A DNA stretch of 64,000 nucleotides from Atherinomorus stipes (GCA_023101725.1 JALJCO010001022.1:1-64000); one strand, 5' to 3'. Shown: positions 11,823-24,279, numbered from the stretch's first letter. Notes: generated by a model not told the origin, from the sequence alone. Numbers and translations: made by a program.

Positions 11823-12299
11823 GCAGTGAATCACTCTATGACTTTCTGCTACACATGTAAAATACCACATTTTTTTCATAAATATGGGAAGACTTTTACT
11901 GTGCCATCAGTATGGCGCTAAATTAGGTAAATAACATCTGTTCATATGAAAGATATATTTGATAAAATAGAACACTCAAAATTTACCATTAAAGATTATG
12001 CATAATCCTTATATGTATATAAATTAATGATCCAATTGTGATTTAAACTGAAATCAACATTTGATGCATTTTTTTAAATTTTGAATCTAATTTTTTTTTT
12101 TTTTAATTTAGAACAAAAACTTGATTTCAACTTCCATTCTTTCAAATTCACATATTTTCTTTCAAATGAACAAACATTCAGCCCTAATTTATCTCCATAT
12201 ATTTGCACTAAAACATAAAAAGTGGCCTCACTGAACATTAGCTTGCATAAAATAAAAACCCAATGTAGCTAGCAATTAAAGGAACGTTTTTATTAAAAG

Positions 12300-12300
<1 letters not shown>
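11823..12300. other. AT-rich DNA, no gene seen
   Basis: Only A/T-rich sequence and homopolymer runs are seen (poly-T at 12092-12104). Confidence 0.4.

Positions 12301-12369
<69 letters not shown>
12301..12369. repeat. (TA)n microsatellite
   Basis: About 34 uninterrupted TA units. Confidence 0.95.
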
Positions 12370-12371
<2 letters not shown>

Positions 12372-12831
12372 CAAATACCTCCACGGGTCATTTGGGGAGA
12401 GGGGGGTGGATAATGAAAGTACATTTCCTACATAAAAAAAGTATATTTAGCCTGAAAATTATTATGAAATAAAATTTAATGTGTTTGACAATGGCATTAT
12501 GTTTACATCTACAAGCCAATACACGCCGCCATTGCGGGTTGCCAAATACGATCTCTGTGTGGCAACAGTATGTTGGGCACAGTTCGCTGGTACAGGGGGA
12601 AACAGTGGAGACAGCGAGTCAAGCAGATGCTTCACAGCCCCAGAGATATTGTTATCTGTTTCTGAAGAGGAGTGACCTGAGAAGAGCAGAAACTGGAGTA
12701 AATTTAGGTGAAACCTACACTAAATGGACCCATATAAATGTTTTCCATGGCATCAAAACACAGACATGGCGACTTTCCTCCCGGAAAGTCCTAGGCTAAC
12801 TTGTTTGCTAACGTGGCTAATGTTAGCTGTC
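12370..12831. other. No feature recognised; host of the next SINE
   Basis: It includes a 106-codon ORF (12479-12799) with no recognisable domain, and a gctaacttgtttgctaacgtggctaatgttagct motif, a wording common in fish transposon untranslated DNA. The SINE at 12838 inserted at its right end. Confidence 0.25.
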
Positions 12832-12837
12832 AGTTAT

Positions 12838-13252
12838 GGGGCGGCTGTGGCTCAGGTGGTAGAGCAGGTCGGCCAATGATTGAAGGATCGGCGGTTCGAA
12901 TCCCAATCCCCCAGCCATGAATCGCTGTGTCCTTGGGCAAGACACTTAACCCTCCTTGCCTCCAGTGGGGGCACTGCTGGTGTATGAATGTGTGTGAATG
13001 GTTCCAGTGGTGGTCGGAGGGGCCGTAGGCGCAAAATGGCAGCCACGCTTCCGCCAGTCTGCCCTAGGGCAGCTGTGGCTACATACATAGTTTACCATCA
13101 CCAAGTACGACTGAGGAGTGAATGAATAATGGACTACTGTAAAGCGCTTTGAGTGCCTTGAAAAAGGAAGTGTTTGATAGATTATATCAATTTCCATGAT
13201 TCCTGAAGGTTACACAATAGCTATATAAATCGAATCCATTATTATTATTATT
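12838..13252 (+). mobile_element. tRNA-derived SINE with intact Pol III boxes
   Basis: The head is tRNA-like: A box tgtggctcaggtgg (12846-12859) and B box ggttcgaatcc (12893-12903), an exact match to the GGTTCRANYCC consensus. The internal promoter would serve RNA polymerase III. The body carries ttgggcaagacacttaaccc and ends with a taaagcgctttgagtgcctt 3' domain and an (att)n tail, as in V-SINE-like teleost SINEs that borrow a LINE tail. A 6-bp duplication agttat at 12832-12837 and 13253-13258 flanks it. The subfamily is not certain. Confidence 0.85.
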
Positions 13253-13258
13253 AGTTAT

Positions 13259-15129
13259 AAACTCCTCTGCATTACTTGTTGGACATGCTGCAGGCTGTTG
13301 GTAGCTTGCATATCGGCAGCAGGCCTGGCATCCCAGCGGCTGGAGTTGTTTTTCTGTAACTACAACCTACACAGTTACTGTATAGGTTGCAGTGTCAAAT
13401 GTATCTACTGTAGACACATGTGATTTCGCTGTTTTGTCTGTGTTCCCTATTCAACCTTTAACTCTACAAAGTTGCTGTTACAGCCAGTTCAGATTTTTGG
13501 AGCTGAGCAGACTTATATGTCAGTTTATCACTGTCACCACAATAAACTCGGTTAACATTTGTCACCTAAGGGATTAAATTACTTGTAGCAAGAGAATATA
13601 GAGCAGTTGACATTATGTGAAAGCTGAACATCAGTTTTTAGTGTGTTTGACAGGTTAAAACTCTGATGTCATGATGTTGAGCTCAAAGCAGTGTCTGTCT
13701 TTTGAAAATCTAAAGCAATATATTCAGTGTCACTGATCCTGATATTACTTACACAAACTTTGATGGAAGACCTATGCTGGCAGTCTAGTTTCCTTCTTTA
13801 CAGTGTGATCACTGCAGTTTATGAAATCTCCTACATATTTGTTCTCAAATAAGTTCGGTTGCATTCACAACTTTAATTGTTCATCGAAAGTGTCTCCTAA
13901 AAATATATTTCAGCCTTGCATTTTTTATTTGGACAGTTGACAGTAAAGTTATAAAAAGTTAGTCCCTGTGTTTTTGAGGGAAACTGGATCAAAAATTAAA
14001 TGTTTCACCAAGTTACTAGTTCTACATTTCCCTGCCTTTCTTCTGTGAATACACCTCTGTGAAACTTTAAAATAAAGGATTCAAAGTTCTTTATTTTCAA
14101 CATCACAATGCTATACATGGTTCTAAAGTTAAAAAAAAAAAAAAAAAGTCTCTCTTGAGAGAAAGTAGCAACACTTAAAATTTAATCCAACCCTTTTTTT
14201 TCACAGTTGATCTTAGGTCAGAGAAAGCAGATGAGGCCATATGAAGATAGGAGATGGCTATCTCAGAACAGGTTTTGCCAAAATGAAGTAATCTAAATGC
14301 ATTTCTATTTTGACAAAGTATACCTTAAGCAAGGCTTTCATTTGGTTTATAGAACTTTTGCAGTTACCTGAATCAGTATTTCTTTTAAAAGAACCAAAAG
14401 AAAATTTTCCATTTGCCTTTGAGGGGTTCTTAAATGGATAAATCTGTCATGCTTGGCTTTGTGTGTAGCAGCAACGATGCGTTCCAGTTGTCTCGGAATT
14501 CTGAGGAGACAAATTGATGACATCATTCCCAGGTAGTCATCGTTCCAGCAGACCCACCTCAGAAAAAAATAGACACCTCCAAAATAGCCAACTTAAGAGC
14601 ATCTGCAATAGCAGTATAGGCTGGAAAAATCACATAGACTTTGTAGCAATGTCACCATGACAACACCAGCTAATTTTGGTGTTAGTGTGTAACAAACACA
14701 ACGTATTCACACGATTTTTCCAAGAACAAGACAGCCATAACAACGTTATTATCAATAACAGCAACACGGTGTTGTTTACACTAGAAACTTAATGGACCTA
14801 AACTATATTAAAAACAAATTTAATAAAGACAACAAAGGTAAGAATGCAGCTATCTTTAAATCTAGATTCTCGGACACTTCTCCAAATTACGAGCTCACAG
14901 CTCAGAATTCAAAGATCGCTTTGTTTTTACCAACAAAAGTTTTAAAGTTACCTTGGAAAACAAGTTTCAAGGACAACTTGAATTCACCAAAACAAAACTG
15001 AATGGAAAAATTCAAAGACATATTACAACTATTACAATTATTGCAGATATTGCCAGACTTGTAAGAAGAAACTGCTTTGTTTTTAATTTATTGAACAAAT
15101 AAAGCACACCAGGAGTCTTTCTGAAGATC
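13259..15129. other. AT-rich DNA, no gene seen
   Basis: Short ORFs (for example 13392-13577 and 14792-15001) show no domain. Poly(A) run at 14131-14147. No transposon ends were recognised. Confidence 0.35.
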
Positions 15130-16304
<1,175 letters not shown>

Positions 16305-16670
16305 TTTGCTTTCCAGGGAACAGGCTATGAATACAACAGGCTTCCATTCGGCTATTCCCTGGCCCCTCGCACGTTAATCAAATGTGTGGAAGCAACGCTA
16401 CAACCGCTGTGCAGTCAAGGGATGAGGGTCTTCTTTTATCTAGACGACCTCATTGTGATGGCCAGGTCCAGACAACGGGCCATTTTTCACACAGCTCAGT
16501 TGATACTCCTCCTAACCAAATTGGGATTTGCCATCAACTGGGAGAAGAGCACCCCACAACCAAGCCAGCAGGCCGAGTATTTGGGGATTGCACTCGATTC
16601 TGTTAGCCTGAGAGCCACTCTGTCGGAGTCCAGACAGACAGCCCTACAGCAGGAGGTTCTCAAGCTACAA
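16305..16670 (+). pseudogene. DIRS reverse-transcriptase fragment B
   Basis: About 122 codons read without a stop from 16305: FAFQGTGYEYNRLPFGYSLA, then CVEATLQPLCSQGMRVFFYLDD (catalytic YLDD at about 16438-16449), then ..LLLTKLGFAINWEKSTPQPS and AEYLGIALDSVSLRATLS. This is the palm and start of the thumb of a DIRS/Ngaro-type reverse transcriptase: NWEKS and YLGIALDS occur just after the YLDD box in that group. The same segments occur, damaged, in C/D on the minus strand (24750-25170). There is no start codon or upstream gag in place, and homology stops abruptly at about 16670 where an LTR-like sequence begins. It is a fragment, but its frame is better preserved than in the other copies. Not functional alone. 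Confidence 0.85.
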
Positions 16671-17060
16671 AAGGCCAATAAAAGGACTAGCTTTCCCAAC
16701 TCCAAACTACCAGTGCAAAGAAAAGGGAATCCAGCAACTAAACCATTAACCAAACTAAAACACCAGGAAAGTAAAAACTAAAGAAACAACGTTACCCAAA
16801 TTAAAGTAACCAAAAAAACACAAATGAAACAAACTAAGGACTAACTGTTGCCAGGCCAAACAGTTGCCAACGACTGAATTTCTGTGAGCTCTTTTATAGC
16901 TGCAGGGAAGCAGCTCCAGGTATGGTTGATCAGTCGTTTGCCAGTCAGGAGGGAGGAGATGGTGGTGCTGTGGTGCCAGGCCAATTGGAGAGGAGTGTTG
17001 AAACAGGAGGATTTGCATCTGGAATGAAACAGATGAAGTTAATTACTGGCGGCCGTAACA
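16671..17060 (-). repeat. LTR-like sequence (candidate)
   Basis: On the minus strand it begins tgttacggccgcc (17060 downward). A TATA-like gctataaaagagctcac lies at about 16890-16906, 160 bp in, followed by a T-rich stretch. A TGTTAC start plus TATA at this distance is the usual layout of a Gypsy-type LTR. The far end (..ccttttgt at 16671) is not a clean CA, no partner LTR or primer site is seen, and a clean target duplication is not evident. Confidence 0.45.
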
Positions 17061-17463
17061 CTTGCTGAAGAAAATATGTGTGTAGAAATAGGCCCGTCCT
17101 TGGCTGGACAGCGTCAGTGGCGATGATAAGGCAAACTATAAAATATGTCGGCAAGTGTTTTCTGTGGCGCACAGAGGACTATCTGACATCAGACATCACG
17201 CCTTAGGAAAGCAACACTGCAGGCACGTGAGAACCGTGAAGACGACCTAAACGTGAGTGTCCCATTTTCATCCCCTCATCTCCTGAGACTGAATCAGTCA
17301 TGACATCACGTCCCACAAAGGATCAGTTTTCTATCTGGTTCAGTTTTTGCTAGAAGATGTCAGAGCATGGGCAGAGCATAGTTTAGGAGACTGGTGTTTG
17401 GTTGTAGTTGATTGATTGATTAGGATGTTGACTTTTTAAAGTTGAATGAATGATCATTTATCT
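17061..17463. other. No feature recognised
   Basis: aacacttgctg at 17057 and cggcaagtgtt at 17150 form a short inverted pair of unknown meaning. Nothing else stands out. Confidence 0.25.
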
Positions 17464-17476
17464 AATATATATATAT

Positions 17477-17562
<86 letters not shown>
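17464..17562. repeat. (TA)n microsatellite
   Basis: An interrupted start is followed by about 40 TA units. Confidence 0.95.
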
Positions 17563-17566
<4 letters not shown>

Positions 17567-17908
17567 TCTGTATCCAATAGTAGTAGTAGCCAATATAAAT
17601 ATATATTAGATATGTTTATTTAAACAACAAATCATACTAATGAATTAACGGTTGATAGATAAATACTGTAACAAGATTATTATTATTAGAATATATACAC
17701 ATTTCCTAGATATAAAAAAATGTAAAGCTTTCTGTGTATTCTGTGTCAAAATGCTTATTTTGAGGAATACAGTGTTCAGTTATCACTACATAAGTTCTTT
17801 TGTAAGTGTGGTTTAACTGTCTGGATGACCTGACATAAGAGGGTAAAAAAAATGATAATAAAAAAAAAAGTTCAGTTTAATTAATGCATAATCCAAATCA
17901 AAGTTACC
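17563..17908. other. AT-rich DNA, no gene seen
   Basis: Nothing recognisable. Confidence 0.4.
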
Positions 17909-17924
17909 TAAGTTATTTATTTTT

Positions 17925-18117
17925 TTTTTAAAGGGTTTTTGGGCACTAGTGGCCTTTATACAACAGTGTATAGTGACAGGAAAGGGGCAGAGAGAGTGGG
18001 GAGTGACATGCAGCAAAGGGTCCTCGACCGGGAATCGAACCGGGGCCGACTGCGCTGAGGAACTGTAGCCTCTGTTCATGGGGCGGCTGCTCAACCAACT
18101 GAGCTAATCACCGCCCC
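17925..18117 (-). mobile_element. tRNA-derived SINE with 15-bp target duplication
   Basis: The minus strand begins ggggcggtgattagctcagttgg (A-box-like tagctcagttgg) and has B box ggttcgattcc (about 18031-18041). It then reads ..ctttgctgcatgtcactcccc and atacactg..aaaggcc..aaaaacccttt with an A-rich end. The 15-bp direct repeat taagttatttatttt flanks it at 17909-17923 and 18118-18132. This is a compact teleost SINE of tRNA origin. Both Pol III boxes look usable. Confidence 0.87.
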
Positions 18118-18132
18118 TAAGTTATTTATTTT

Positions 18133-18499
18133 AAAAGTTAATTGTTGCACACTCCACACAAACAAATCTCCTTTGGGCGCTGGTGCTGCCATGTGATATG
18201 TGCATGACAGTCCCGCATGAACTAGGCTTTATTAATAATGCAAAAACTAAGTTTTGTGCATATGGCACTTTGTTACCGGTATATATTTTTCCTCTCTGTA
18301 TTTTAAATAGAGATGGATGTAATTACAATGTATGTAGCCTAAATAACAGCACTTTTTATGCAACACTTTTGCAGAAACAATGTGTTCATTGCAAGCATTT
18401 CAAGCACGTCTCCGTATTCTCTCTTTTTAATCTTAAATGCTTTTAATTTTGAATCATGCTTCTAATTGTTTTTTTCTCTCCCTTTTGCTTATAATGTTT
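18133..18499. other. No feature recognised
   Basis: An 87-codon ORF (18183-18446) without a recognisable domain crosses it. From about 18440 it may already be LINE 3' untranslated DNA. Confidence 0.3.
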
Positions 18500-18569
18500 T
18501 ATGTAAAGCACTTTGAATTGTTCTGTACATGAAATGTGCTATACAAATAAACTTGCCTTGCCTTGCCTT
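18500..18569 (+). mobile_element. L2-type LINE 3' end
   Basis: atgtaaagcactttgaattg, then gaaatgtgctatacaaataa, then a (cttgc)n tail is the characteristic 3' terminus of fish L2-type LINEs and dependent SINEs. The rest of the element is missing or too decayed. Confidence 0.65.
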
Positions 18570-19186
18570 AAAGTGTGACCAATTGCTTTATTGATCACCC
18601 CTTCCTAAAAGTACTGGCACAAAACAAAGCACTGTTGTGGGTCCCCCACGCCACGGTTGTCAGGCCCATGGTGGTCATGGAGCCGATGAGCTGTTGTGGG
18701 TGTCCCTTATTTTTTTTTCTGGAAGGTAGCAACCCTATGCAGGATGCACAAACTCAAGTTTCTCTCGACATCGTGTCCACACTTTTCCTAACAAGAAGAG
18801 CCTGCCTTTTGCTCCTGGGTTAGAGCTGCCAGTGGGACACTTCGCTGCAATGTAATCCAGGAAGAGAAAACAGAGAAACCAGGGAGGGTGGATAATATCT
18901 TCTTTATGCAACAATCTCCCAAGACCAAAACCACTTTGGTGTTTTTGATCCATTGCTTCGCTGGTTTGAGATCATCTAAGGTTGTTTTCACATATATTTA
19001 GGTTGAGCCAGGCGCTGCCGCAGCAGTGAAAGGTTACAATGTTTCAACTTTCAACTAATATGGCTCCGTTTCACATACTGTATTCTTCACCGCGCCCAGC
19101 AATCATTCTACAGACTGGAGCGTTGTGTATCCATGGAAACTGGACCTAAGTAGCTGTACAGTGTGGCTGTGTTGTAAACAAAACAC
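18570..19186. other. No gene seen; possible hAT end near 18690-18740
   Basis: gggtgtcccttattttt..ggaaggtagcaaccct resembles the inward-reading end of a hAT MITE. No opposite end was found. The rest is unassigned. Confidence 0.3.
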
Positions 19187-19222
19187 CAGTGTTGTATATT
19201 AACAAAGTAAAAATACTTCGTT

Positions 19223-19284
<62 letters not shown>
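19187..19284. repeat. hAT-like end running into (TA)n
   Basis: cagtgttgtatattaacaaagtaaaaatacttcgttac (19187-19224) is the inverted partner of gtaacaaagtatttttacttag..caacactg at 30558-30595. It is followed by (TA)28 at 19228-19284. Confidence 0.55.
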
Positions 19285-19287
<3 letters not shown>

Positions 19288-19315
19288 TGTATATATATAT
19301 GTATATGTATTTGTA

Positions 19316-19533
19316 TACACTATTCACAAAAAGTTAGGGATATTCAACTTTACGTTTTTCGAGAACAGAATGATGCAGAATAAATATTCAACCATTGAAC
19401 AATGTACATGTGTATTGAAACGTTCAGAGAAAGCATAATTCAGTTCACCTAGAAAGATTGAAGTGGATTTTAGATTCATTCTGACATCATACAAAACGCC
19501 AAATATCCTTAACTTTTTGTGAGTAAAAAAGTA
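19316..19533. mobile_element. Tc1/mariner-type MITE
   Basis: Ends tacactattcacaaaaagtt and (reverse complement) ttactcacaaaaagttaagg enclose 200 bp without a gene. The acaaaaagttagggatatt signature is a known teleost mariner-MITE end. TA target sites are likely, but the flanking DNA is itself TA-repeat, so the duplication cannot be read. Confidence 0.7.
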
Positions 19534-20740
19534 TATATATATATATATGCATACAGTATATATATAAGCTGAGTCATGGTAGGATTGATCATTTACATTT
19601 GACCGGAGGAAAAACATATGCAATAAAATACTGTTTTAAAAGCTATAATTGGAGGATACATGAGCTTATTATCATTATTTGGATTAGAACAATGACAAGC
19701 ACAAATGGACTTGTCATTGTTCGAATTGTAATGTAATTTGTAATGGGCAAGCTCCATTACATCTTATTTATCCATCCACCACTCATGCAGCCAAGAGTTA
19801 TTGGCAGGCTGGTTCCCAAATTGAGGTTTTGCAATCCCTGTAAGTAAAGATGCAACACCAGTCAAACACTGAAATTTAGACTTTAAACCTTGTGAGAGGA
19901 GTTGCTGTACTTAATATGTAATGTGATGTGTTACTTTTGTATATAAAAAGGAAAACAATGATGTAACATCATGCAATACAAAAATCATCCCTACGGAAAA
20001 AATATGTTTTTTTATCTGCCAGTTAAGCAAATGGTATAATTTTCTTTACAACACTGGCACCAGAAGAACAATCAGTAAACATCCTGGCACTATGTAAACT
20101 GGAAAAAAATACTTTTAAATTTCATATTGGGACAACTGAATATAATTATGGGCTATATTTCTTTTAGTTTAAAAAAGAAAACAAGCAAGGGGATAAATTG
20201 TATTAAGTATTCCTATGAACTAGTACTAATTAGGGGGAAAAAAATAAAGGGTTATTCTTAGAGCTATTGTGTCATCATTTTATGCAAGTATTATCTGAAC
20301 TATCTTTTAAATTCCATCAGCAGTTTATGTTACAGTATCACCATTTCATAGTTGTTGAACAGCTTTACTTCTCAGTCAAACTTAACAAATGCCATCATCT
20401 TATTATCCTTCATGACTTTCAGACTCAATCTGAAGGCAAAAAGTTTGTTTTATTCCAACTTTGACAAGAGTGACAACCTGATTTTACGCCAGAGTGTGGA
20501 ATAATTACTTTAATCTAAAGAGAAAATGCTGCACTTTTAAAACAAAGGCTTTTTTTTCCACCTGTAACCATGTTTTCACTCACCCTTCTTTGTTGATCCA
20601 CACATACAGCTTACAACTTGTTATGCAATGTTCAGCCTCTCATGATGTCTCATAAGGATTTTGTGGATACATGAAAGGGACTACAGGCAGGAATTGTGAA
20701 AGAATAAACAAGCATGTCCAGTTTTTTAATACTAATGGCT
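19534..20740. other. AT-rich DNA, no gene seen
   Basis: Short ORFs only; no transposon ends recognised. Confidence 0.4.
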
Positions 20741-21225
20741 GATGAAGCACTAAAAACCAAAAAGAACGAGCCCACCCACATCTCTCTCCGTTGCCTTGAA
20801 CAGGCTGTGTGCTACATAATGTGCTGCGATTCGGTGCCCGAATTTCCCGTGTTGTCCTGTGGATGTGACGTCAAATGACGCTGCACCCGCGTCCCCAACA
20901 GTTTTGATACAGGAAGGAGACGGTCGCGGTAAATTCAAAAACTGTAAAGGATAGTTATGGATTCTTATGCCATTAGCAAACGATCCAGATCAACTGAAAG
21001 ACCACTAAAAAGTGGAACTATGAAAAAAAAGACCGTCAGTGTAGTAAACAATGTTATAGCTTCATTTTGTGCATACTCTTGTGACGGCTTGGCTTGTGGC
21101 TGCAGTTACCCGCAACGCAGCCCCAAGACACTCTACAATCACCTTGGAATACTTGGTTTACCATATAATGGCCATCAAATACATGTACAGAGGCATGATC
21201 TGCAGAAAGGAAGAAGACAATAACA
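20741..21225 (+). other. Unassigned ORF-bearing segment next to DIRS C/D
   Basis: It is GC-richer than its surroundings, with a cAMP-response-like tgacgtca at about 20867-20874 and an 88-codon ORF (20957-21223, MDSYAISKRSRSTERPLKSG...). I recognise no domain. It may be 5' DNA of another transposon, since it stops exactly where the DIRS terminal repeat begins. I do not propose a function. Confidence 0.2.
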
Positions 21226-21450
21226 AAAGTTACAATATTGTAACCCTAGTTATATTAACACAGGCGGAGCCCTCTACTGGACACCACTGGACTTTATGGG
21301 TACAACTCTCCTCCAATTGCTTACACGCAATGGCCCACTGAAACTTTAATGTACATAGCTAGCCAGTAGGGCGTGTCTACCCCTTTGCCCCCCTTAGCGG
21401 GTATAAAAGCAGGTGCATCGTCAGCTGCCCTCATTCCACCAAGCTTTAGC
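21226..21450 (+). promoter_or_regulatory. DIRS inverted terminal repeat with TATA box
   Basis: The core gttacaatattgtaac (21229-21244) is followed by cccatagag-type sequence and then tccaattgcttacacgcaatggccc. A TATA box, gcgggtataaaagcagg, lies at about 21398-21414, and the block ends tcattccaccaagctttagc. At the DIRS 3' end this promoter faces out of the element's coding direction, as expected for inverted ends. The related repeat in remnant A lacks the gggtataaa segment. Confidence 0.7.
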
Positions 21451-21539
21451 ATTAGGGATGTAACGATATTGGCGATACTGGCGATATCACGACATTGCGG
21501 TAGGGAAACTGCCACGAAATTGTCGTTGTTGGCAGGCTG

Positions 21540-22600
21540 CGGGCTAATGGGGTGCCTTTTTTGGGGTTGGGTCTTTTTTCTTTTTCCCCTCTTGGTTCTT
21601 TGGGTTGTTGCCTTCTTCGTCTTCCCTTTGCTTAGTCGCCTTTCAGATTTGGGGTGGTGTTGGGTTTTTTTGGGGGTTTTGTTTTTTGTTTTTTTTTTTT
21701 TTTTCTTGGTTTTGTTGTTTTTTTTTTTTTTGGTTGGTTTTTGTTCTGTTTTTTCTCTTTGGGGGGGTCGTGGTGGGGCGCTGGGCCATCCATAAAATTA
21801 CAATGGTTGTGGTTGGGTGGGTTGGTGGGGGGCGGGGGTGGCCCCTCCCTCTGCCCCCGCGCGGGGGCGGGGCGGGGGCGGAGGGGGGGGCGGTCCAGGG
21901 CACAGAGGCTGAGTGACCCCTACGGAGGGGGGTTGGTTTTCTGAGTGTGGGTGTGGTTGGGAGGTGGGCGGGTGGCAGGGTTGGGTGCTTTTTCACTGCC
22001 ATGGCTCCATGTCCGGGGGGGGTTCGAAAAAAGTCTGGGGGGGGGTGGCGGTTTGCTTTGGGGTGGGGGGAGCTATGACTCTGGTCGGGCAGGCGAGCTT
22101 GAGTATTATAGAAAAAAAAAGAATAAAAAAAGGACAAATAAAAAAAGAAAAAAAGAATGGAGAAGTAAAAAGCACAGAAAGAAGGAAAGGATAAGAAGAA
22201 TATAAAAAAAAAGAAGAGAAAAAAATGAAAATAAAAAAAAATGAAAGATAGTAAAGTGAGGGAAAAAAAAATGGAAGAAAATAGCAGAACGAAAATAAAA
22301 AAAAATAAATGAGAGAGAAAGATAAAGAAATAACTAGGATAAGAAGAAATAAGATGAATAGAGAAAGAGAAAAAATAAAAAAAATAAAAATGAAGGAAAG
22401 AAAAGATAGAAGAAAAGAAGAAATGAAAATAAAAATATGACTTAAATAGAAAGTAAAGGAAAAATATAGAGTGAAAAAAATAAAATAAAACAATAAATAA
22501 GAAGAAACAAGAAAAAAAAAAGGAGATAATGATAAAAAGATAATAAAAAAAAAGATATGGAAATAGTTCCAGATTTTAATTGAATAAATATATATTTAAT
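21540..22600. repeat. Low-complexity block with strand bias
   Basis: 21540-21740 is almost only T and G. 21740-22080 is very G-rich (many runs of four or more G). 22090-22560 is almost only A and G (purine tract with gaaaaaa, aataaaa motifs). The A-free part switches abruptly to the T-poor part at about 22090. Long ORFs here (for example 21643-22137 and 21993-22493, both minus) are Pro/Lys- or Phe/Ser-rich artefacts of this bias. A short gggatgtaacgatattgg at 21454 looks like a hAT end and may mark the left edge of an insertion. Confidence 0.85.
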
Positions 22601-22604
22601 TAAG

Positions 22605-23519
22605 TGGTCTTGTCACAATATTAAACAGCGTCTCTCTTGAGACAAAACTAATAGTTTCCAGTCCGCTCTATGTGTAAGGCGAATAGTTTCAGTCGCTCTA
22701 GAGAGAAAAAAAACTTTTCTGGGAGAAGGCTTCCTCTCTCTCTTCTCTCTTTTTCTTAATAATTTATCATTATTTATTTTTTTAAATATAAATATAAATA
22801 AGAGGAAATAATAAAGAAATATTTAGAGAAGGTGGGAAACGAGAAGAAGAGTAATGAAGATAATGTTTGATATATAACTGGGCTGATTGAGGAAAGAGGA
22901 GAAGAGGGAGATAAAGCAGGGGGGAGGGGGAAATGGAAGGAAGAAAAGGATGGGTAAGAGGAGGAAAAAAAAGGGAGGAAAAGAATGAATTAAGGGTTGA
23001 AGGAGCCCAAGAGCTAAAAGGACAGAGGATTCTATAATAGTCCTTTTATAAACTGAACTACAGAGACCATGATCCTTTGCTGCCAGTGCGCTCTTTTGAG
23101 CCAATGGGAGCACTGGCAGCAACCACACACTGGAAAAAACAAACGTGAAAGGCGGTCAGGTGAACACAGCATGAATATACGAGGATTGAAACAGCTGTTA
23201 TTGTCCGAGAGAAGAGAGAGCTTTTTTCGTGTTCTGGAGGCCGTAGGAACAACAAGAAAGTTAGTTTATTAGAAGAAAGTCCGGTTATTACTCCATGAGA
23301 AGCTTCATCCGTGACGCCACAGGGATCACTGTGTTGACTCGGTGAGTTTATATTTAACCACAAACCTGGTCCGTGCAGGGCGGGGTTGTGCACGCAGTGA
23401 TGTCTGTCGCATTGCGTGTTGTACATATTCATATTGTTCATATTTTTCAATAAAACCATTAACTCCTGCTAATTCTGTGGTTTTCTGAGTCTGTGTGGGT
23501 TCAGGTTGCTGAAACATTA
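22605..23519 (+). repeat. LTR-like 3' end (candidate) and flanking DNA
   Basis: 23440-23519 has ttttcaataaaaccattaac (polyadenylation signal aataaa), a ttctgagtctgtgtgggtt stretch and an end at ..gctgaaacattaca, directly joined to DIRS sequence. This is how the R-U5 part of a Gypsy/BEL-type LTR ends. No TG start, TATA or second LTR can be placed with confidence upstream. 22630-22720 holds two copies of an aatagtttc..agtc..gctcta motif. Confidence 0.35.
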
Positions 23520-24100
23520 CATGTTCTCGGAACAAAGGAGGGGTTCGTCTTAGGATGGCACCACTGTGGTCCCCATGAAAGAGTAAACTAGGCTGGACTG
23601 GCAGGGCACACAAGTCGCTCACTCTCTTGGCTGATGTCAGAACAAGAAGCAATGCTGTCTTGAGTGGCAATGCCCTAAAGGAGGAGCGTTCCAAAGGCTC
23701 ATAGGGGTCCCTTGTGAGGCCCTCGAGCACTAATGGCAACTCCCACTAAGGTACAGAATTGCTTGCCAGTGGTTGTAGTCTTCTGACTCCCTGCAGGAAC
23801 GATTTTACCAGAGGGTGAGTGAAGACTGGACCTCCGCCCAACCCTTTGGCATGATGTGATGGCTGCTACGTAACCTAACAGTCATGTGAGACAGCCCTTT
23901 ATCAACCAAAAACTGTAGAAAGGAAAAAAATGTCCCCCACTGAACATGTCAGTGGATCTACTTTCCTCTCTTTGCACCAATGCTGAGAACCCAACCACTT
24001 AGCTCTGTAACAGGCAGTTGTAGATCCAGCCTTAGCCACTTGGATGGTTTTCACCACCTGCGCAGTCAGCCCAGCTCGTATTAGTCTGCCTCTTTCGGGG
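23520..24100 (-). pseudogene. DIRS tyrosine recombinase domain (copy D)
   Basis: Minus-strand segments read FVDKGLSH, GGGPVFTHPLVKSFLQGVRR, then LTRDPYEPLERSSFRALPLK, TALLLVLTSAKRVSDLCAL and DHSGAILRRTPPLFREHVM. The LKTALLL.LTSAKRVSDL block is the core of the DIRS-type tyrosine recombinase, which catalyses integration of the circular DNA copy by a phosphotyrosine intermediate. The C-terminal part with the catalytic HxxR..Y should follow, but the frame runs at 23520 into the LTR-like block, so it is missing. Copy E keeps the same segment (FVPRTC instead of LFREHVM), copy A more of the C-terminus. Frameshifts occur between segments. Inactive. Confidence 0.75.
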
Positions 24101-24279
24101 CCAGGCTTGAAGTGGCTAATTCAGGATTGGCTGCGCCTGCCACCTGTGACAACACCCTTCGGTACTGGGGAACGGGCCATGGTGGAGCCAGATCCACCGT
24201 TGCCTTCCCGAATCGTGTCCAGATCTGCTGTACCACTTCTGGTTGCAGTCTCCACTCATCTTCCAGGGGCCACCCCTTT

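Noticed and set aside
12838..12910. Possible tRNA gene
   Set aside because: A and B boxes present, but the sequence continues into a SINE body and (att)n tail with target duplication.
18030..18117. Possible tRNA gene on the minus strand
   Set aside because: Head of a SINE with a 15-bp target duplication.
19108..19383. ORFs of Tyr/Ile repeats
   Set aside because: Translation of (TA)n.
20957..21223. 88-codon ORF beside the DIRS terminal repeat as a gene
   Set aside because: No domain recognised; may be transposon 5' DNA. Kept only as an unassigned segment.
21643..22493. Long minus-strand ORFs (164 and 166 codons) and plus-strand ORFs
   Set aside because: Composition follows the T/G and A/G bias of the block (Pro/Lys, Phe/Ser or Gly/Phe runs).
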